A stretch of 64,000 nt of DNA from Shewanella piezotolerans WP3 (GTDB lineage: Bacteria; Pseudomonadota; Gammaproteobacteria; Enterobacterales; Shewanellaceae). Shown here piece after piece: positions 53,307 to 62,844 of the stretch. Within the stretch, counting starts at the first letter, position 1. Every line of letters starts with the position of its first letter. Both the position numbers and the translations under genes were made by a program. Below the pieces are notes generated by a model. The model searched no databases. It had not been told where the DNA came from and saw nothing but the letters and a program-made list of their open reading frames with translations. Where the stretch lies: the NCBI RefSeq assembly GCF_000014885.1, contig NC_011566.1, positions 4,083,501 to 4,147,500 of the forward strand. Reading direction: 5' to 3'.

Positions 53307-54409
53307 GTGCTCATAATAACCGCCCTAATATTTGGCAACGTCTGCATATCGATCTGCCACTATTAATTGGCTTACTGGCACTGATGGGCTTCGGGCTTGT
53401 CGTTATCTACTCTGCAGGTGGCGAAGATCTAGCACTTATGGATCGTCAGTTAGTTCGTATGGGACTATCACTGGTCATTATGTTTGCCGTGGCACAAATC
53501 AACCCTGAAATTCTTAGGCGTTGGGCATTTCCCATCTATATAGCCGGAATAATTCTGCTACTCGGAGTGCACTTTTTTGGTGAGATCAACAAAGGAGCTC
53601 AGCGCTGGTTAAACCTTGGTTTTATGGAGTTCCAGCCCTCAGAACTCATTAAGCTCGCATTTCCGATAACCATGGCATGGTATATCAGTAAGTTTCCACT
53701 GCCACCGAAAAAGCGCTATTTAGCAGGTGCTATTGTTATCTTATTGGTACCAACTCTACTTATCGCCAAACAGCCAGATTTGGGCACCTCAATTTTGGTT
53801 GCTGCCTCTGGTATTTTCGTACTATTTCTTTCAGGCATGAGCTGGCGCATTGTAGGTGGCTGTATCGGCGCAGTGTTAGCCATGTTGCCTGCTCTGTGGT
53901 TTTTCTTTATGCATGACTACCAACGTACGCGTGTCATGACACTACTCGATCCCGAAAAAGACCCGCTGGGTGCGGGCTACCATATTATACAGTCGAAAAT
54001 TGCCATTGGTTCAGGCGGCCTCTGGGGTAAAGGCTGGCTCGATGGAACACAGTCGCAACTTGAGTTTTTACCTGAGCGCCACACTGACTTTATCTTTGCC
54101 GTGATTGGTGAAGAGTTTGGTCTTATCGGCAGTTTACTGCTGCTAACCCTGTATCTGTATGTTATTGGCCGCGGGCTAGTTATCGCCTCTCGTGCCCAAA
54201 CCAGTTTTGCTCGCTTACTAGCAGGAAGTATTACTTTGACCTTCTTCGTTTACATCTTTGTAAACATCGGCATGGTTTCAGGATTATTACCAGTGGTAGG
54301 TGTACCTCTGCCACTGATAAGTTATGGTGGTACCTCAATGCTGACATTAATGACTGGATTTGGGATCTTAATGAGTATCCATACTCATAGACGCTTTATT
54401 GATAGATAA
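53303..54409 (+). CDS. mrdB: RodA SEDS peptidoglycan polymerase
   Basis: A 368-residue multi-spanning SEDS glycosyltransferase. The catalytic-region motif 'PEKDPLGAGYHIIQSKIAIG' and the 'WGKGWLDGTQSQLEFLPERHTDFIF' loop are well conserved, as is 'GVPLPLISYGGTSM' near the C-terminus. It pairs with PBP2 in lateral wall growth. It overlaps mrdA and is followed by mltB. Confidence 0.96.
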   Translation: MSAHNNRPNIWQRLHIDLPLLIGLLALMGFGLVVIYSAGGEDLALMDRQLVRMGLSLVIMFAVAQINPEILRRWAFPIYIAGIILLLGVHFFGEINKGAQRWLNLGFMEFQPSELIKLAFPITMAWYISKFPLPPKKRYLAGAIVILLVPTLLIAKQPDLGTSILVAASGIFVLFLSGMSWRIVGGCIGAVLAMLPALWFFFMHDYQRTRVMTLLDPEKDPLGAGYHIIQSKIAIGSGGLWGKGWLDGTQSQLEFLPERHTDFIFAVIGEEFGLIGSLLLLTLYLYVIGRGLVIASRAQTSFARLLAGSITLTFFVYIFVNIGMVSGLLPVVGVPLPLISYGGTSMLTLMTGFGILMSIHTHRRFIDR

Positions 54410-54498
54410 CTGACTTCACGTTACAAATTCACTCGATGGCGCTTATACATTCAGTCAATTGTTTGAGCGCCAGTCGAAGTATAAGGATAGTAGAACAG

Positions 54499-55497
54499 AT
54501 GAAACTGTTGAATCGTATTCTAGCGCCCATAGCGCTGACTCTTTTATCAGGCTCCGTATTCGCAGATCAAGTCGAGCCTAATGTTACTGAACTTAAAGCA
54601 GAGTTTTTACAAACTCAAAATGCTAAAGGCTTTAGCGCCGAAGAAACTCAAGCATTTATTGATAATGCCGAATTTAACCAAGCAGTCATTGATGCGATGA
54701 CCAAGCCATGGGAAGCTAAACCTTGGCATCAGTACTACCCTATTTTTCTAACAGAAAAACGTTTAGATGCTGGACTTAAGTTCTGGAAAGAGCATGCCGA
54801 CACCATTAAAAGAGCCTCAAAACAGTTTAATGTCGACCCACAAATTATTGTGGCCATAATAGGTATTGAAACCTTTTATGGAGGCTATATGGGCAACTAC
54901 CCAGTTAAAGATGCCTTATATACACTGGGCTTTCACTACCCTCCAAGAGCCACCTTCTTCCGAAAAGAGTTTGCCAATTTGCAAGAACTTGTCAAAGAAG
55001 AAAATCTTGATATTAACAACCTAAAAGGTAGCTACGCAGGTGCGATGGGCTTCGGTCAATTTATCCCATCCAGCTACCGTCATTACTCAGTCGATTTTGA
55101 CAAGGACGGCAGCCGCGATCTGCTAAATAGTCCGGTCGATGCCATAGGCAGTGTCGCCAATTATTTCCATCAGCACGGTTGGCAGAAAAATCAGCCAGTA
55201 GCGTTGGAATTAACGTTAAATAAAGCATTACCTGCTACAGTAAAAACTTGGGCAGGAGAGAAGATGCACTACAAAATTGCAGATATTTTATCTCCAAACG
55301 TCGCACTCGCTAAATCAATGGACATCGATATCTCTCAGCCTGGTCTAGTCATCAAGCTTGAACAACAAGAGCATGACGAGTATTGGTTAGGTCTAAAAAA
55401 CTTTTATGTTATCACCCGCTATAACCGCAGCCCCCTATACGCGATGGCGGTATACCAGTTTAGTCAGGAACTTAAGCAAGCTTATGCAACCTATTAA
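54499..55497 (+). CDS. mltB: Lytic murein transglycosylase MltB-like
   Basis: A 332-residue periplasmic protein. Catalytic Glu lies in 'VAIIGIETFYGGYMGNYPVK', and the goose-lysozyme-like 'SYAGAMGFGQFIPSSYRHYS' and 'YFHQHGWQKNQPV' follow. The signal is MKLLNRILAPIALTLL-SGSVFADQ with no lipobox Cys, so the protein is probably soluble rather than a lipoprotein as in E. coli. ATG 54499 is chosen; the open frame from 54436 has a poor start region. It overlaps rlpA by 14 bases. Confidence 0.93.
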   Translation: MKLLNRILAPIALTLLSGSVFADQVEPNVTELKAEFLQTQNAKGFSAEETQAFIDNAEFNQAVIDAMTKPWEAKPWHQYYPIFLTEKRLDAGLKFWKEHADTIKRASKQFNVDPQIIVAIIGIETFYGGYMGNYPVKDALYTLGFHYPPRATFFRKEFANLQELVKEENLDINNLKGSYAGAMGFGQFIPSSYRHYSVDFDKDGSRDLLNSPVDAIGSVANYFHQHGWQKNQPVALELTLNKALPATVKTWAGEKMHYKIADILSPNVALAKSMDIDISQPGLVIKLEQQEHDEYWLGLKNFYVITRYNRSPLYAMAVYQFSQELKQAYATY

Positions 55498-56272
55498 TCT
55501 TCTCTTTATCCTCTTCATCACAGGCTTGCTAGCAGCTTGTTCGAGTAGTGATAAAAGCCGTTACGATATTGCTGACGATAGAGCGCCAACATCAGCTCCA
55601 GACGTTTCAAAAGTTGAAGATGCGCATCCCAAATTTGAGCCTTATAGCCGTGGTGGTAATAGAAAGAACTACACGGTTTTAGGTAAGAGTTATCAAGTAA
55701 TGGATAGCGGTGAAGGTTACCAAGCTAAGGGTATTGCTTCGTGGTATGGCAGCAAGTTTCATGGTCATTTAACCTCCAATGGTGAAACCTATGACATGTA
55801 CTCAATGTCAGCAGCTCACAAGAGCTTACCATTACCTAGTTACGTAAAAGTCACCAATCTTAAAAATGATAAAACAGTCATTGTTAGGGTAAATGACCGC
55901 GGCCCATTCCATGAAGATAGATTGATAGATCTATCCTATGCAGCCGCTCACAGGCTCGACATGCTTAAAACAGGCACTGCAAATGTAAGCCTAGAGGTTA
56001 TCTATATTGCAGATCCCGAATCAATAGCATTGGCGGAACTTAAAGGTACTGAACTTCATTTTATCCAAGTAGTGGCATCTTCTAACAAATCCCGTTTAGA
56101 GCTGCTCGCGAAAGATCTTGAGCAGAAGTATCAAGTGAATAGCCGCCTACAACAATCTAATAATTTATACCGTTTGCAGCTCGGCCCCATAGGTCAACAG
56201 CAGCTAGCAACAAAACTGACGGAAAAACTTAAACTGCAGGGTTACCCGCAAAGCTATTTAATCACTGAATGA
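55484..56272 (+). CDS. rlpA: Septal ring lytic transglycosylase RlpA
   Basis: A 262-residue lipoprotein with signal MQPINLLFILFITGLLAAC (lipobox Leu-Ala-Ala-Cys) and a double-psi beta-barrel domain: 'GIASWYGSKFHGHLTSNGET', then 'RVNDRGPFHEDRLIDLSYAA'. A C-terminal SPOR domain (about residues 185-262; 'IQVVASSNKSRLELLAKDL') binds denuded glycans. ATG 55484 lies within the end of mltB and has AGGAA upstream. Confidence 0.94.
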   Translation: MQPINLLFILFITGLLAACSSSDKSRYDIADDRAPTSAPDVSKVEDAHPKFEPYSRGGNRKNYTVLGKSYQVMDSGEGYQAKGIASWYGSKFHGHLTSNGETYDMYSMSAAHKSLPLPSYVKVTNLKNDKTVIVRVNDRGPFHEDRLIDLSYAAAHRLDMLKTGTANVSLEVIYIADPESIALAELKGTELHFIQVVASSNKSRLELLAKDLEQKYQVNSRLQQSNNLYRLQLGPIGQQQLATKLTEKLKLQGYPQSYLITE

Positions 56273-56375
56273 AACAAGATTAATGAACCTATGGCGAATT
56301 ACCTTGTCGACTAATGATATACTTTGTGGAACTTCGCTTTCATCTTACCCAAACATAAAGACGTGCATTATTAAT

Positions 56376-57548
56376 ATGAATTTATTAAACCAACCAATAA
56401 AAACGCTTTTGCTCGCGACCTCAGTCGCCGCCTTTTCTGCACAAGCAGCTCCAGTAGTAACCCCTAATGCACCGACTGTTGCAGCCAAAGCATATGTCCT
56501 TTTGGACTACAATACCGGGCAGATTATTGCTGAAAACAACGCATACGAGAGCCTTAACCCTGCTAGCTTAACTAAAATGATGACCAGTTATGTGATTGGT
56601 CATGAAATTAAAGTTGGCAATGTTTCGCCATCAGATGAAGTAACGATTAGCAAGAATGCTTGGTCAAAAAACTTCCCTGATTCATCAAAAATGTTTATCG
56701 AAGTAGGCAAAACAGTCTCAGTAGAAGAGCTTAACAAAGGCATTATCATTCAATCGGGTAATGATGCTTGTGTCGCAATGGCTGAGCACATTGCTGGCAC
56801 CGAAGATGGTTTTGTTGATCTAATGAATTCATGGGCGAAGCAGCTTGGCATGCAAGACAGCTACTTTGAAAACTCTCACGGCCTTGATTCAGATAATCAC
56901 AAAACCACAGCCTACGACATGGCAATTTTAGGTGCTGCGATCATTCGCGACGTCCCAGAAGAGTATGCTGTCTATAAAGAGAAATCCTTTACTTATAACG
57001 GTATCAAACAATATAACCGTAATGGCCTTTTATGGGATAAAAGTCTAAATGTTGACGGCATTAAGACTGGCCACACTTCTGGAGCTGGTTACAACTTAGT
57101 CACCTCGGCGACCAAAGACGGCATGCGCTTGATCTCAGTCGTTATGGGAACAAAGAGCGAAACAGCTCGTAAAGCAGAAAGTAAAAAGCTGCTAAATTAT
57201 GGCTTCCGCTTCTTCGAAACCGTCACTCCTTACCAAGCAGGCGACAGCTTCGTCACCCAAAAGATTTGGTACGGCGACAGAGAAACAATTGACTTAGGTG
57301 TCACCACCGATACCCCAATCACCATTAGCCGCGGCCAAGCTAAAAACTTGCAAGCTAACTTTGAACTCACCAAAGAGTTAAAGGCGCCAATTGCTAAAGG
57401 TGAAACTGTTGGTCGTATCTACTTCCAGCTAAATGGTAAAGATATTGCTCAATTCCCGCTAGTTACATTACAAGAAGTGAATGAGGGTAGCTGGTTTAGT
57501 CAATTGATGGATTACTTTAAGCAGATGTTTGAAGGCTGGTTTAGCTAA
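56376..57548 (+). CDS. dacA: D-alanyl-D-alanine carboxypeptidase (PBP5/PBP6 type)
   Basis: A 390-residue protein with a signal peptide (MNLLNQPIKTLLLATSVAAF, cleavage after AQA). The active-site motifs are SLTK in 'NPASLTKMMTSYVI', SGN in 'IIQSGNDACVAMAEH', and KTG in 'VDGIKTGHTSGAGYNLV'. A C-terminal beta domain and an amphipathic membrane-anchoring helix (MDYFKQMFEGWFS) follow. The frame is open from 56283; ATG 56376 places the signal peptide correctly. Confidence 0.96.
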   Translation: MNLLNQPIKTLLLATSVAAFSAQAAPVVTPNAPTVAAKAYVLLDYNTGQIIAENNAYESLNPASLTKMMTSYVIGHEIKVGNVSPSDEVTISKNAWSKNFPDSSKMFIEVGKTVSVEELNKGIIIQSGNDACVAMAEHIAGTEDGFVDLMNSWAKQLGMQDSYFENSHGLDSDNHKTTAYDMAILGAAIIRDVPEEYAVYKEKSFTYNGIKQYNRNGLLWDKSLNVDGIKTGHTSGAGYNLVTSATKDGMRLISVVMGTKSETARKAESKKLLNYGFRFFETVTPYQAGDSFVTQKIWYGDRETIDLGVTTDTPITISRGQAKNLQANFELTKELKAPIAKGETVGRIYFQLNGKDIAQFPLVTLQEVNEGSWFSQLMDYFKQMFEGWFS

Positions 57549-57565
57549 CAGTTTCAACGCTGACA

Positions 57566-57589
57566 GAAGCCACCTTAGGGTGGCTTCTT
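57566..57589 (+). terminator. Rho-independent terminator of dacA
   Basis: AGAAGCCACC-TTAG-GGTGGCTTCT, 18 bases after the dacA stop; only a short T run follows, so it may be partial. Confidence 0.7.
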
Positions 57590-57689
57590 GCGTTTAATAG
57601 TGCTGAAGTTATCAACAGTAGTATTCCTAACCTTGAATTCGTTATAATTAGCACCATATTAAGGTTATTGAAATTCTCGAGAGTAAAAA

Positions 57690-57956
57690 ATGTTAGATAC
57701 CAAATTTGATGAATTGATGGAGTTTCCTGCTTCTTTCCCTTTTAAAGTTGTCGGTGATGCTAGTGATACCCTACAAGACCGAGTTGTTGCGGTTGTACAA
57801 GGTCTAGCACCTGGTGATTATGCACCTTCAACCAAAGCATCAAGCAAAGGCACCTATTACTCGGTCACTATCCGTGTGACGGTTACAAGCAAAGAGCAAA
57901 TAGAAAAATTGTATACTCAACTTGCCGAACTTGAAGGTGTTAAGCGCGTCTTATAA
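57690..57956 (+). CDS. ybeD: YbeD (DUF493) protein
   Basis: An 88-residue ferredoxin-like protein. 'LMEFPASFPFKVVGDASDTL' at the start and 'KGTYYSVTIRVTVTSKEQIE' are family-specific. It lies between dacA and lipB, the conserved order. The function is not established; an allosteric role has been suggested for the fold. Confidence 0.92.
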   Translation: MLDTKFDELMEFPASFPFKVVGDASDTLQDRVVAVVQGLAPGDYAPSTKASSKGTYYSVTIRVTVTSKEQIEKLYTQLAELEGVKRVL

Positions 57957-58049
57957 ATATTACTCATTACTGATAAATGTGATCTGTCTTACATTTATCA
58001 ATTTGAGGCGTATAATAGCCGCACTTATATTTGAGGGGAGAGGTTGCCC

Positions 58050-58706
58050 TTGCTAGAAAGCACTTTGCATATTCGCCATTTGGGTCGCCAAGATTACGAA
58101 TCGGTGTGGCATGCTATGCAGCATTACACCGATAATCGTGACGAAAATAGCCAAGATGAGATCTGGGTTGTTGAGCATACTCCTGTCTTCACTCAAGGCC
58201 AAGCAGGTAAGAGCGAACATATCTTGAATCCTGGTGATATTCCGGTGATCCAAGTTGATCGTGGTGGACAAGTTACCTACCACGGTCCTGGGCAATTGGT
58301 TATTTATCCTCTGCTTGATATTAAACGCCTAAAAGTCGGTGTACGCCAACTGGTTACTCACATCGAACAAAGCATCGTCAACATGTTAAAACGCTATGAT
58401 GTAGAAGCTTATGCAAAAGCTGATGCACCAGGTGTATATGTTGAAGAGCGTAAAGTCGCATCTCTGGGTCTTAGGATCAGAAAAGGATGCTCTTTCCATG
58501 GATTGGCCTTAAATGTGGATATGGACATGTCCCCTTTTCAACGTATCAATCCCTGCGGCTATGCCGGTATGGAAATGATCCAATGCAAACAGCTAGGCGG
58601 CCCGCAAACCGTTGAAGAGGCTGGAAAGCAATTAGTTGAAACCCTTAGCCAAGAGCTTGGTTTAGCAAACCTAGTTCACCATCAAGGATTACCTGAGTCA
58701 TTATGA
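58050..58706 (+). CDS. lipB: Octanoyl-[ACP]:protein N-octanoyltransferase LipB
   Basis: A 218-residue enzyme that moves octanoate from ACP to lipoate-dependent proteins. '[20 protein letters not shown]' is the family core (RGGxxTYHGPGQ), and Cys in '[14 protein letters not shown]' is the nucleophile. The start is a TTG at 58050 ([12 protein letters not shown]) with GGGGAG nine bases upstream; TTG 58044 is the alternative. It overlaps lipA by four bases. Confidence 0.96.
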
Positions 58707-59668
58707 ATAGGCCTGAAAGATTACAACCTGGCGTTAAATTAAGAGATGCCGATAAAGTTTCACGTATACCAGTGAAAGTAGTGCCGTCTGAGCGTGACAC
58801 AATGCTTAGAAAGCCCGACTGGCTACGTGTAAAGCTGCCAGCTTCCAATCAACGCATCACCGAAATAAAGCAGGCACTGCGTAAAAATGGCCTGCACTCA
58901 GTGTGTGAAGAAGCCTCGTGCCCTAATCTCTCGGAATGTTTCAACCATGGTACTGCAACCTTTATGATTTTAGGTGCTATCTGTACTCGTCGTTGTCCTT
59001 TCTGCGATGTTGCTCATGGTCGCCCACTTAAGCCTGATGCTGAGGAGCCTAAGAAGCTTGCTCAGACTATCAAAGACATGAAGCTTAAGTATGTGGTTAT
59101 TACTTCTGTCGATCGTGATGATCTTCGTGATGGTGGTGCTCAGCACTTTGCCGATTGTATTCGTGAAATTCGTCTACTCAATCCAGAAATTAAAATAGAG
59201 ACATTAGTCCCTGACTTTCGCGGTCGTATCGATAAAGCACTCGATATCTTGGCTATAGAACCACCTGATGTGTTTAATCACAATCTTGAGACTGCGCCAA
59301 TGCATTATCGCAAAGCGCGTCCAGGTGCCAACTATCAATGGTCACTTGATCTATTGAAAAAATTCAAAGAGCGCCATCCGGACATTCCAACGAAGTCTGG
59401 TCTAATGATGGGTCTTGGCGAAAGCAATGAAGAGATAGCACAAGTACTGCATGATCTACGCGCTCACGATGTAGAAATGCTAACCCTTGGCCAATATCTA
59501 CAGCCGTCTAAATTCCACTTACCCGTAGAGCGTTATGTGTCGCCTGCTGAGTTTGATGAATTGAAGGATTTAGCGGAAAGCATAGGCTTTACCCATGCAG
59601 CATGTGGTCCACTGGTTCGCTCAAGCTACCATGCTGATCTTCAAGCACAAGGCAAAGAAGTAAAATAA
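58703..59668 (+). CDS. lipA: Lipoyl synthase
   Basis: A 321-residue radical-SAM enzyme that inserts two sulfurs into octanoyl groups. The auxiliary cluster site is '[13 protein letters not shown]', the radical-SAM site '[10 protein letters not shown]' follows, and the C-terminal Ser in 'LVRSSYHAD' is the remaining cluster ligand. The start overlaps the lipB stop (ATGA). Confidence 0.98.
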
Positions 59669-59715
59669 CCTTGCAGATGCCCGACCTCTTACCTTTGATG
59701 AAAGGGATGAGTAAT

Positions 59716-59744
59716 AAAAATAGCGCCTTATGGCGCTATTTTTA
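59716..59744. terminator. Bidirectional terminator between lipA and rimI
   Basis: AAAAATAGCGCC-TTAT-GGCGCTATTTTT, a strong symmetric stem with A and T tracts. Confidence 0.92.
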
Positions 59745-59754
59745 TTTGGCTAAC

Positions 59755-60192
59755 TTATAAACTTAAAGACATCAAAATCGCGTCTTCTGTTCCATCTTCT
59801 GTTCTGTAATATCCTTTACGGTTGCCTAAGCGTTCGAAACCCGCTCTAAGATACAACGCTTGTGCACCGGCTGCAGACTCACGAACCTCTAGCATGAGTA
59901 CCTCAGCATCTTTTCTTCGAGCAAGACTTATAACATTATCAAGCAAGGCTTTACCGTAACCTTTGCCTTGATGAACCGGCTCGACACAGATATCCATCAA
60001 TGTTGCATCTTCAAAGATTTGATGCAGAATCGCAAAGCCACACAATGCATCATCCTGGTAAATGCCTATGCAAGTATAAAGATCACCAAAACAACTCTCA
60101 ATCGTCGACTCAGACATAGGGTGACTATGGGCACTAGCCGCAATTAGAGCCATCTCAGACGAACAATTACCAGAAAGTACAACAAGTTTCAT
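59755..60192 (-). CDS. rimI: Ribosomal protein S18 alanine N-acetyltransferase RimI
   Basis: A 145-residue GNAT enzyme. The acetyl-CoA loop is 'VEPVHQGKGYGKALLDNVI' (Q/RxxGxG/A), and 'LMLEVRESAAGAQALYLRAG' contains the conserved ExRxSN-like segment (here ESAAGAQ) and the 'LYLRAGF' of RimI. ATG 60192 shares a base with the holD stop (TGATG). Order holD-rimI is as in E. coli. Confidence 0.9.
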   Translation of the reverse strand: MKLVVLSGNCSSEMALIAASAHSHPMSESTIESCFGDLYTCIGIYQDDALCGFAILHQIFEDATLMDICVEPVHQGKGYGKALLDNVISLARRKDAEVLMLEVRESAAGAQALYLRAGFERLGNRKGYYRTEDGTEDAILMSLSL

Positions 60193-60539
60193 CAAGATCC
60201 CTTATTCTTCAGAAATGGCTGCATATTGCGCCATAGCGCTTTTTTAGCTTCTGGATTCGTTTCGATCTCATTAATAGGTGCAGAGAGTAATATCTCAGTG
60301 CTAACCGATGCTTGTTTTCCACGCATATCCCAAATAACTTTTGCATTGGCTTCTGCATTTGAGGCAAAGCGAACATGCTCACGATCATAGCCCATCATCT
60401 CTAATACCTTAGTGATGATGGGACTGCTCGTTTCAGTAAGCCGACGAGGATTCACCAACACCGTTGATAATTCGGGCTTTGACTCAGCTTTAACCCAACG
60501 GGTTATTCCCATCGCATCTAAGTAATCAATCGATTTCAT
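60192..60539 (-). CDS. holD: DNA polymerase III psi subunit
   Basis: A 115-residue protein. 'YLDAMGITRWVKAE' corresponds to the HolD opening 'LGITQW', which binds the chi subunit. The C-terminal 'NPEAKKALWRNMQPFL' is also HolD-like. It bridges the clamp loader and single-strand-binding protein contacts. Its partner holA lies 11 kb away in the same window. Confidence 0.85.
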   Translation of the reverse strand: MKSIDYLDAMGITRWVKAESKPELSTVLVNPRRLTETSSPIITKVLEMMGYDREHVRFASNAEANAKVIWDMRGKQASVSTEILLSAPINEIETNPEAKKALWRNMQPFLKNKGS

Positions 60540-60628
60540 ACGGGCTCAAAAGGTAATAGGGGGTAAATAAGAATAACAGTTCACATACAGACTTGTGAAG
60601 GCATCTGACATTGAGTTAAATCCCAGAT

Positions 60629-60654
60629 GCAAAAAAGCCGAGCTAATGCTCGGC
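60629..60654 (-). terminator. Rho-independent terminator of tRNA-Trp
   Basis: AAAAAAGCCGAG-CTAATG-CTCGGCTTTTT just downstream (minus direction) of the tRNA. Confidence 0.9.
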
Positions 60655-60666
60655 TTTTTCTATATT

Positions 60667-60743
60667 TGGCAGGGGTGGGGAGATTCGAACTCACAACATC
60701 CGGTTTTGGAGACCGGCGCTCTACCAATTGGAGCTACACCCCT
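60667..60743 (-). tRNA. tRNA-Trp (anticodon CCA)
   Basis: 77 bases from AGGGGTGTAGCTCC to encoded CCA. Loop CTCCAAA in stem CCGGT/ACCGG gives CCA. Followed by its own terminator. Confidence 0.95.
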
Positions 60744-60888
60744 GTTGACGAGACGCATTATGCGTAAACTGGCCTAAAAGGTAAAGGTACTTTTTCAAGC
60801 TAAAGCTGCCGACTGCGCTTTTTTCAATCAAGAGCATAATAAAAGCGCAATCATTGTAGCATTTACAACCAATCCGTCCCAGGTATAA

Positions 60889-61821
60889 CTACAAACCACA
60901 GGGAGATGGGAGTGCCGGAACCAATGGCATAACGTTGTCGATATAACCAATTTGCTCAGATTGTAATTGAGAAACATGCGCTAAAACGTTATCTGTTGAA
61001 ATAATTGCATCAGCCCTGTGGTAAACCCAATCGATATCTTGCTGATACTCTCTCAACTCATCAGAGTCTACAGGGCCAATGGATCCATCAGCCCCCTTTG
61101 GCATAAACCATAGATTGAAGTTAATCGACATATGCACCTCAGGAGCAACCTTCTCGGTATGAGTTGAGATCAATTGCTTATCGACGTAATAGTTAACTTG
61201 ATCCTCCTCAACCGTCATCACTAATATATGCCAGCCCGCATAACTGCCTTGTTTACGAGTATACTCGTTGACCTTAGTCCAAGGCTCTAACTGAAAGGTT
61301 TCCCAAGTAGTCGTCCACATAGCTGGTGAACTATCGCTTCCCCAGCCTCCATTAGGTAAATACTCAAAATCGACTTCGCTATACTGCGGGTCGAGTGGAA
61401 ACGCTAAAGGGCTAATAGTATAAAAAGTTTGTATAACTCCATCACCATCAGGCCCGTAGCTTGGTTTATCACGGAAAAAGACCCTTGCAGCATAAGTACC
61501 GTTCAAATATTTTCGCTTATGACAAAACTGCGTATGACGAGTATTTTCTCCTTCCCCAGCAGTTATTGAGCTCATCCGTACCGCGCCCTTATGTGCACCA
61601 ACTAACTCTGGATGAAAACTAAGTCCTTCTGCAGACCATGTCGCACCAGCGATCCCTGGATGGCCAGTTTCAGTGCGCGCCTTCCAACCATTTTCTTTGA
61701 AGGGTTCGAGATTAGCATAGGAAAAATCGTCAAAAAAAAGCTGTGTCTCGTTTGCTTTTAACCCCATGCTAAAAGTAGCCGTCAAGCTAAAAGCAAACAC
61801 TGGGTAGATTATTGTTTTCAT
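60889..61821 (-). CDS. Secreted glycoside hydrolase family 16-like protein
   Basis: A 310-residue protein with a signal peptide (residues 1-24, cleavage near LKANE). The jelly-roll signature of GH16, ExDxE, is seen as E149-V-D151-F-E153 ('YSEVDFEYLPNGGWG'), and 'TFQLEPWTKVNEY' and 'GWHILVMTVEEDQVNYYVD' are consistent with the fold. Substrates in the family include laminarin, agar and carrageenan; this sequence does not decide which. It stands alone between tRNA-Trp and the rRNA operon, convergent with nothing obvious. Confidence 0.75.
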   Translation of the reverse strand: MKTIIYPVFAFSLTATFSMGLKANETQLFFDDFSYANLEPFKENGWKARTETGHPGIAGATWSAEGLSFHPELVGAHKGAVRMSSITAGEGENTRHTQFCHKRKYLNGTYAARVFFRDKPSYGPDGDGVIQTFYTISPLAFPLDPQYSEVDFEYLPNGGWGSDSSPAMWTTTWETFQLEPWTKVNEYTRKQGSYAGWHILVMTVEEDQVNYYVDKQLISTHTEKVAPEVHMSINFNLWFMPKGADGSIGPVDSDELREYQQDIDWVYHRADAIISTDNVLAHVSQLQSEQIGYIDNVMPLVPALPSPCGL

Positions 61822-61989
61822 ATTCTAGTGATATCCTTATTTAAATGACAACGCTGTCATAAGGTACCACTATTATTATTTATTTGTTACCAGTCTTTAG
61901 TCTTAGCGAGTCTAGAGTAATCATTATCCTATTACGCTAGCGATAGCCTTTATCCCTTCTCTTGTAAGAATAAATAGACGCTACTCTTT

Positions 61990-62530
61990 ATTATCCTCGA
62001 AGTGGCCACATGGGCATATCAACCACACCACTATAGGTGTAATGCTGTGCGCTATCGAAAAATCAATAATTGACTCAAATTACAAGCCCGTTGCGTTAAC
62101 AACGGGCTTAATACTCTCTGACGAGACTGATCCTGATAATCGAGGTACCTGAAAAAGACCTATTTTTTATTATTCTCGAAGTGGACACATGAGCATATCA
62201 ACCATACAACTATCTGTGTAACGCTATGAGAGGCAGCAATCATCACTAACTAGCTCAAATCCCAGACGTAAAAAAGCCCGTTGCGTTAGCAACGGGCTTA
62301 ATACTTTCTGACGAGACTAATTCTGATAATCGTAGGCGCCTGGAAATGACCTATTTTTTATTATTCTCGAAGTGGACACGTGAGCATATCAACCATACAG
62401 CTATCTGTGTAACGCTATGAGAGGCAGCAACCATCACTAACTAACTCAAATCACAGACGTAAAAAAGCCCGTTGCGTTGGCAACGGGCTTAATACTCTCT
62501 GACGAGAAATTAGGCGCCTGGAAATGGCCA
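61990..62530. repeat. Three tandem units of terminator plus 5S-rRNA 3' end
   Basis: Units of about 190 bases. Each carries AAGCCCGTTGCGTT...AACGGGCTT, at 62084-62109, 62274-62299 and 62465-62490, the sequence 'AATACTCTCTGACGAGA', and a fragment of the 5S 3' end 'GGCGCCTGGAAATG' (clear at about 62335 and 62513, weak at 62151). The third unit is followed by unrelated sequence. Confidence 0.85.
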
Positions 62531-62675
62531 GCTTCGAGCGAGCTCTCCGCGCTACATAAGTGCATGAAGCTACGCTTCATAAACGCACTCACTTCGCCCT
62601 ACTATCACATGTAATGATGCATGCTTCGCATGCCCTGTTTGTTTCCCATGTTCGAGTAACCTTTCAAAAACTGAA

Positions 62676-62720
62676 CATACAAAATAGCCCCAACACTTCG
62701 TGCTGGGGCTATTTTGTATG
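62676..62720 (-). terminator. Rho-independent terminator of the rRNA operon
   Basis: A 20-base stem: arms CATACAAAATAGCCCCAACA and TGCTGGGGCTATTTTGTATG, loop CTTCG, directly after the 5S gene on the minus strand. One G-T pair. Confidence 0.92.
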
Positions 62721-62724
62721 TTTG

Positions 62725-62844
62725 GCGCCTGGAAATGACCTACTCTCACATGGGGAAACCCCACACTACCATCGGCGATACTGTGTTTCACTTCTGAGTT
62801 CGGAATGGGATCAGGTGGGACCACAGCTCTATGGTTTCCAGACA
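62725..62844 (-). rRNA. 5S ribosomal RNA
   Basis: About 120 bases. The strand reads GTCTGGAAACCATAGAGCTG at the 5' end and ends ...CATTTCCAGGCGCC; the central 'CCGAACTCAGAAGTGAAAC' is diagnostic of 5S. Ends are estimated by pairing of the terminal stem, within two or three bases. Confidence 0.95.

Larger units (their letters stand above)
61822..62724. other. Non-coding region before the 5S gene
   Basis: No supported gene. It contains the promoter of the GH16-like gene, three tandem terminator/5S-end units (61990-62530), two hairpins with arms ATGAAGC/GCTTCAT (about 62565-62581) and GCATGC/GCATGC (about 62620-62634), and the rRNA terminator at 62676-62720. Confidence 0.7.
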
